In this document: piece after piece, positions 5,421 to 7,566 of the stretch
How the letters are laid out: each line of letters starts with the position of its first letter
Position numbering within the stretch: the stretch's first letter is position 1
DNA from: an uncultured Eubacteriales bacterium
GTDB lineage: Bacteria > Bacillota > Clostridia > Oscillospirales > Acutalibacteraceae
Reading direction: 5' to 3'
NCBI GenBank assembly: GCA_934486755.1
Contig: CAKSQT010000078.1
Coordinates: 1-7,566, forward strand
DNA: 7,566 nucleotides
Made by a program: the position numbers and the translations under genes
The notes under the pieces: generated by a model
What the model was told of the DNA's origin: nothing
The model's input: only the letters and a program-made list of their open reading frames with translations
The model's database searches: none

Positions 5421-5746
5421 GTACGTTCAGAACTGCCTACGTTTATGTAAGAAACACTTTTGCAGGTGTTCTCAAAGAGACGGACGAGGGCTATTCTTTT
5501 AAATATGATACCGACTATTTGCAGGGTGAGAATGCGTCGGCGGTTTCGTTGACCCTGCCGTTACAAGCGGAGGAATACACCTCAAAGACGTTATTTCCGT
5601 TCTTTGACGGACTTATTCCCGAGGGCTGGCTTTTAAAGATTGTAACGGATAATTGGAAAATTAACAGCCGTGACCGTTTTGGGGTTCTTCTTGTTGCTTG
5701 TAAGGACGGAATCGGAAACGTTTCAATAAGGGAGGAAAAGGAATGA
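5417..5746 (+). CDS. hipS: HipS-like antitoxin, HipA N-terminal domain as separate protein (109 aa)
   Basis: The start ATG 5417 overlaps the hipB stop. The whole protein corresponds to the N-subdomain 1 of classical HipA: an N-terminal beta region (A-Y-V-Y-V-R-N-T-F-A-G-V-L), then L-T-L-P-L, the signature L-F-P-F-F-D-G-L-I-P-E-G-W-L-L at 59-73 and D-R-F-G-V-L-L-V-A-C-K-D-G-I-G-N-V-S-I near the end. In the tripartite HipBST system of E. coli O127 this domain is a separate protein that acts as the antitoxin by docking on the kinase, with a conserved Trp making the contact; Trp71 here sits in the equivalent E-G-W motif. The stop overlaps hipT (ATGA), so the pair should be made by coupled translation. 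This is not a frameshifted HipA: each reading frame has its own ribosome-binding site. Confidence 0.88.
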   Translation: MSTFRTAYVYVRNTFAGVLKETDEGYSFKYDTDYLQGENASAVSLTLPLQAEEYTSKTLFPFFDGLIPEGWLLKIVTDNWKINSRDRFGVLLVACKDGIGNVSIREEKE

Positions 5747-6690
5747 ATTGCTTGTGCTGCGGCAAGCCGTTACGTGCGACTGACGAAACAGGCTGGCATA
5801 AGGCTTGCATTAAACGTTTTTTCGGTACGGCAAAGCTCCCCGAAATTGAAATTGATACTGAAACGCTTACCCTTTTAGCAATTGAAACCACCAATCACGG
5901 TTTCACCGTTCCAGGAGTTCAAAAAAAGTTATCATTACATCTTGTAAGCGACGGCAGCAAGCCGAGATTAACGCTTGTGAACTATCCGACAGGCTACATT
6001 CTTAAACCGCAGGTAGCGGAATTTGAAGCGCTCCCTGAGTCTGAACAGTTAATAATGTCAATGGCTGACACGGCGGGAATTTCAACGGTCCCGCACGCAC
6101 TTATCAGAGGAAATACGGGTCTTGCATATATAACAAAACGAATTGACCGAAATATCGACGGCAAAAAAATAGAAATGCTTGCTATGGAGGATTTTTGTCA
6201 GCTCGATTTAAGGCTTACCGAAGATAAGTACAGGGGCTCGTACGAACGTTGCGTAAAGATAATTAAGCAATATTCGTCAAGGGTCGGTATAGATTTGGCA
6301 GAGTTTTTTATAAGGCTCGTTTTCTGCTTTATCGTAGGCAATTCCGATATGCACCTGAAAAACTTCTCGCTGATTGAGACTGCGCAGGGTTCAGGAAAAT
6401 ACGTACTTGCACCAGCGTACGACTTACTTCCCGTCAATGCAAATATGCCCGCCGATACAGAGCAATTTGCACTTGCTATGAACGGCAAAAAAACCAATAT
6501 TCGTAAAGGCGATTTTTTAAAATTTGCCGATACTTGCGGCATATCTCGCAGGTCGGCCGAAAAACTCATTACCAGCCTTGTTAAGCTCACTCCGAAGTGG
6601 ATTGAAACGTGCGACAGTTCGCTGCTCCCCGATGAATTGAAGGAAAGATTGAAAAAAATAATTACCCAAAGGGCAGAAACCGTTATGTAA
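5743..6690 (+). CDS. hipT: HipT-like Ser/Thr kinase toxin (315 aa)
   Basis: ATG 5743 is preceded by GGAGG at 5731-5735 and overlaps the hipS stop. The protein carries the HipA kinase core: a Gly-rich loop T55-V-P-G-V-Q-K-K-L-S64, the nucleotide-binding Lys88 in Y-I-L-K-P, the K-R-I-D-R motif (132-136) followed by M-E-D-F-C-Q-L, K-Y-R-G-S-Y-E (162-168), the catalytic loop G-N-S-D-M-H-L-K-N-F-S (Asp202, Asn207) and the metal-binding Asp227 in A-P-A-Y-D-L. All active-site residues are present, so it should be an active kinase. HipA phosphorylates GltX and E. coli HipT phosphorylates TrpS; the target here is unknown. The N-terminus has Cys3, Cys5, Cys6, His19 and Cys22, a possible zinc knuckle. 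In E. coli HipT two serines in the loop are autophosphorylated; here the equivalent motif reads Thr-Val-Pro, leaving one phosphorylatable residue. Confidence 0.9.
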   Translation: MNCLCCGKPLRATDETGWHKACIKRFFGTAKLPEIEIDTETLTLLAIETTNHGFTVPGVQKKLSLHLVSDGSKPRLTLVNYPTGYILKPQVAEFEALPESEQLIMSMADTAGISTVPHALIRGNTGLAYITKRIDRNIDGKKIEMLAMEDFCQLDLRLTEDKYRGSYERCVKIIKQYSSRVGIDLAEFFIRLVFCFIVGNSDMHLKNFSLIETAQGSGKYVLAPAYDLLPVNANMPADTEQFALAMNGKKTNIRKGDFLKFADTCGISRRSAEKLITSLVKLTPKWIETCDSSLLPDELKERLKKIITQRAETVM

Positions 6691-6720
6691 TATTAATATA
6701 CAGATAAAGGAGTTTTAAGT

Positions 6721-7365
6721 ATGAAGAACTTTTTTACAGAGCATAAGACATTAAGTATTATAATAGCTGCGGTCGCTGGCGTTGCCGCCGCCGCGATAAT
6801 TGTAACGGTAATTGTTTTGAACGTTAAGCACAATACGGATAACGGCGACGTGAACAGCACTGATTCAAGCAGTGTTATTAGTTCAGCGGTAAATATACCC
6901 GATATAGTGAGCGAACCTACAAGCTCGGAAACTTTATCCGATGACGGCAACTTTATTTCCCCAGATGAAAACGCAGCTTCTTCAAGCAGTTCAAGCACGT
7001 CAACCGCGCCGTCTTCTTCATCGACGCCGAAAAAGGCGGAAGCAAGACCCACTGCTCCGAAAGACAAAAACGGTACGACCGCGTCACAGGCTCCTGCAAC
7101 GTCTGCTCCTACTCAGCCGACAACCCCTACACAACCGTCAACCCCAGAGCTGTCAGAGAGCACCAACAAACCGCTTGATAATTGGACGGGATTTGAGTTT
7201 GACGAGGACAAATTAAAAGATGCCAAATGTGACTGCTGCGGTTTGCCTTTGGGAGACGGAACAAACGGAACTTGTGAAGGTGGAACTAAAATGCCTTTTG
7301 TTGAGGACGGCAAAGCAAAAGAAAGGTTTGTTTGTAAAAACGGCGAAAAGGTGGTAACGTATTGA
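6721..7365 (+). CDS. Membrane-anchored Ser/Thr/Pro-rich protein with Cys-rich tail (214 aa), function unknown
   Basis: ATG 6721 follows AAAGGAG at 6706-6712. Residues 1-10 are cytoplasmic (K-N-F-F-T-E-H-K) and 11-35 form one hydrophobic, Ala/Ile/Val-rich membrane helix with no clear cleavage site. Residues ~37-150 are a flexible Ser/Thr/Pro/Ala linker with two poly-Ser runs and P-T-T-P-like repeats, suited to crossing the cell wall. The last 60 residues begin with N-W-T-G-F-E-F and hold five cysteines: C170-D-C-C-G, C185 and C205. The tail could bind metal or form disulfides; I do not recognise the family. It starts 30 bases after hipT with no terminator between, so read-through from the hip operon is possible. 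Its stop overlaps the next start (TGATG), which suggests a functional pair with the secreted protein downstream. Confidence 0.82.
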   Translation: MKNFFTEHKTLSIIIAAVAGVAAAAIIVTVIVLNVKHNTDNGDVNSTDSSSVISSAVNIPDIVSEPTSSETLSDDGNFISPDENAASSSSSSTSTAPSSSSTPKKAEARPTAPKDKNGTTASQAPATSAPTQPTTPTQPSTPELSESTNKPLDNWTGFEFDEDKLKDAKCDCCGLPLGDGTNGTCEGGTKMPFVEDGKAKERFVCKNGEKVVTY

Positions 7366-7566
7366 TGTTAAGAAGTAAAAACAAAATTTTAAATAGACTG
7401 TCGGCTGTCGTTCTGTCGGCAGTTTTTGTTATAGTAAGCCTATTTACGGTACCAGCGCTTAATGCAAAAGCGGAGGGACAGTATACCCCCGTAATAGGCG
7501 GTGACGGCAATACATACTTTTATTTTAAATCACAGGTATCCGATTCCACAGGAACCATAATAACGT
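7365..7566 (+). CDS. Secreted protein with signal peptide (partial, runs off right edge)
   Basis: This frame is open from ATG 7365, which shares its A with the preceding TGA stop, to the window end (67 codons). The start has no strong ribosome-binding site of its own, so translational coupling is likely. The N-terminus is a textbook signal peptide: a basic n-region (M-L-R-S-K-N-K-I-L-N-R), a hydrophobic core to about residue 28, and a probable signal peptidase I cut after A-L-N-A-K-A (residue ~36). The mature start, E-G-Q-Y-T-P-V-I-G-G-D-G-N-T-Y, is followed by aromatic- and Ser-rich sequence. The family is not recognised from this stub. It is likely a surface or exported protein acting with the membrane-anchored neighbour. 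Confidence 0.75.
   Translation, partial: MLRSKNKILNRLSAVVLSAVFVIVSLFTVPALNAKAEGQYTPVIGGDGNTYFYFKSQVSDSTGTIIT

Noticed and set aside
5417..6690. hipS/hipT as a frameshifted single hipA gene
   Set aside because: Each gene has its own ribosome-binding site and ATG, the joint is a clean ATGA overlap, and the split falls at the known HipS/HipT domain border.
6941..7216. Arg/Leu/Gln-rich 91-aa frame, and minus-strand frames at 6693-7067 and 7113-7313
   Set aside because: They are out-of-frame readings of the Ser/Thr/Pro-rich linker; the low-complexity composition explains the long open stretch.

Overview
The window looks like a piece of a mobile genetic element in a low-to-moderate GC, Gram-positive anaerobe of the Clostridia/Oscillospirales kind. 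The reasons are strong AAGGAG/GGAGG ribosome-binding sites, A/T-rich codon choice, a RepA_N/DUF6017-type replication initiator, a mobilization relaxase remnant and a tyrosine recombinase. The host is inferred from family flavour, not from a marker gene.

Left part (1-3742): the dominant structure is a large inverted repeat. Bases 1-839 are the reverse complement of 2525-3363 (paired positions always sum to 3364, with no indels and 13 substitutions). The repeat runs off the left edge, so its full length is unknown. The right arm holds the 3' end of a small RepA_N-domain gene and most of a full RepA initiator gene (2711-3742). The left arm holds the matching parts on the minus strand: 38 codons of the small gene and the first ~217 codons of a second RepA. 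Between the arms lie the C-terminal part of a relaxase cut exactly at the repeat junction (840-1981), a hairpin-rich intergenic stretch (2041-2167, candidate oriT or replication origin) and the 5' part of the small RepA_N gene. The 13 differences are 9 synonymous and 4 conservative missense, so both RepA copies appear to have evolved as genes. Recombination between the arms would flip 840-2524 and connect the same upstream segment to either RepA copy.

Middle (3743-4990): after RepA comes a hairpin with its T-run on the minus strand, then a 337-aa tyrosine recombinase with all catalytic residues and an extra C-terminal ribbon-helix-helix-like tail, closed by a long A/T-rich terminator.

Right part (4991-7566): a compact operon hipB-hipS-hipT (ATGA overlaps at both joints) encodes a tripartite HipBST-type toxin-antitoxin system. 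Its promoter region carries three similar inverted-repeat operators with centres 40 and 41 bp apart, one of them lying in the spacer between -35 and -10. Thirty bases further on, in the same direction, are a membrane-anchored Ser/Thr/Pro-rich protein with a small Cys-rich tail and, overlapping its stop codon, the start of a signal-peptide-bearing secreted protein that runs off the right edge. Together the genes read as replication, mobilization, integration and stabilization functions of an integrative mobilizable element or plasmid, followed by cell-surface cargo of unknown role.
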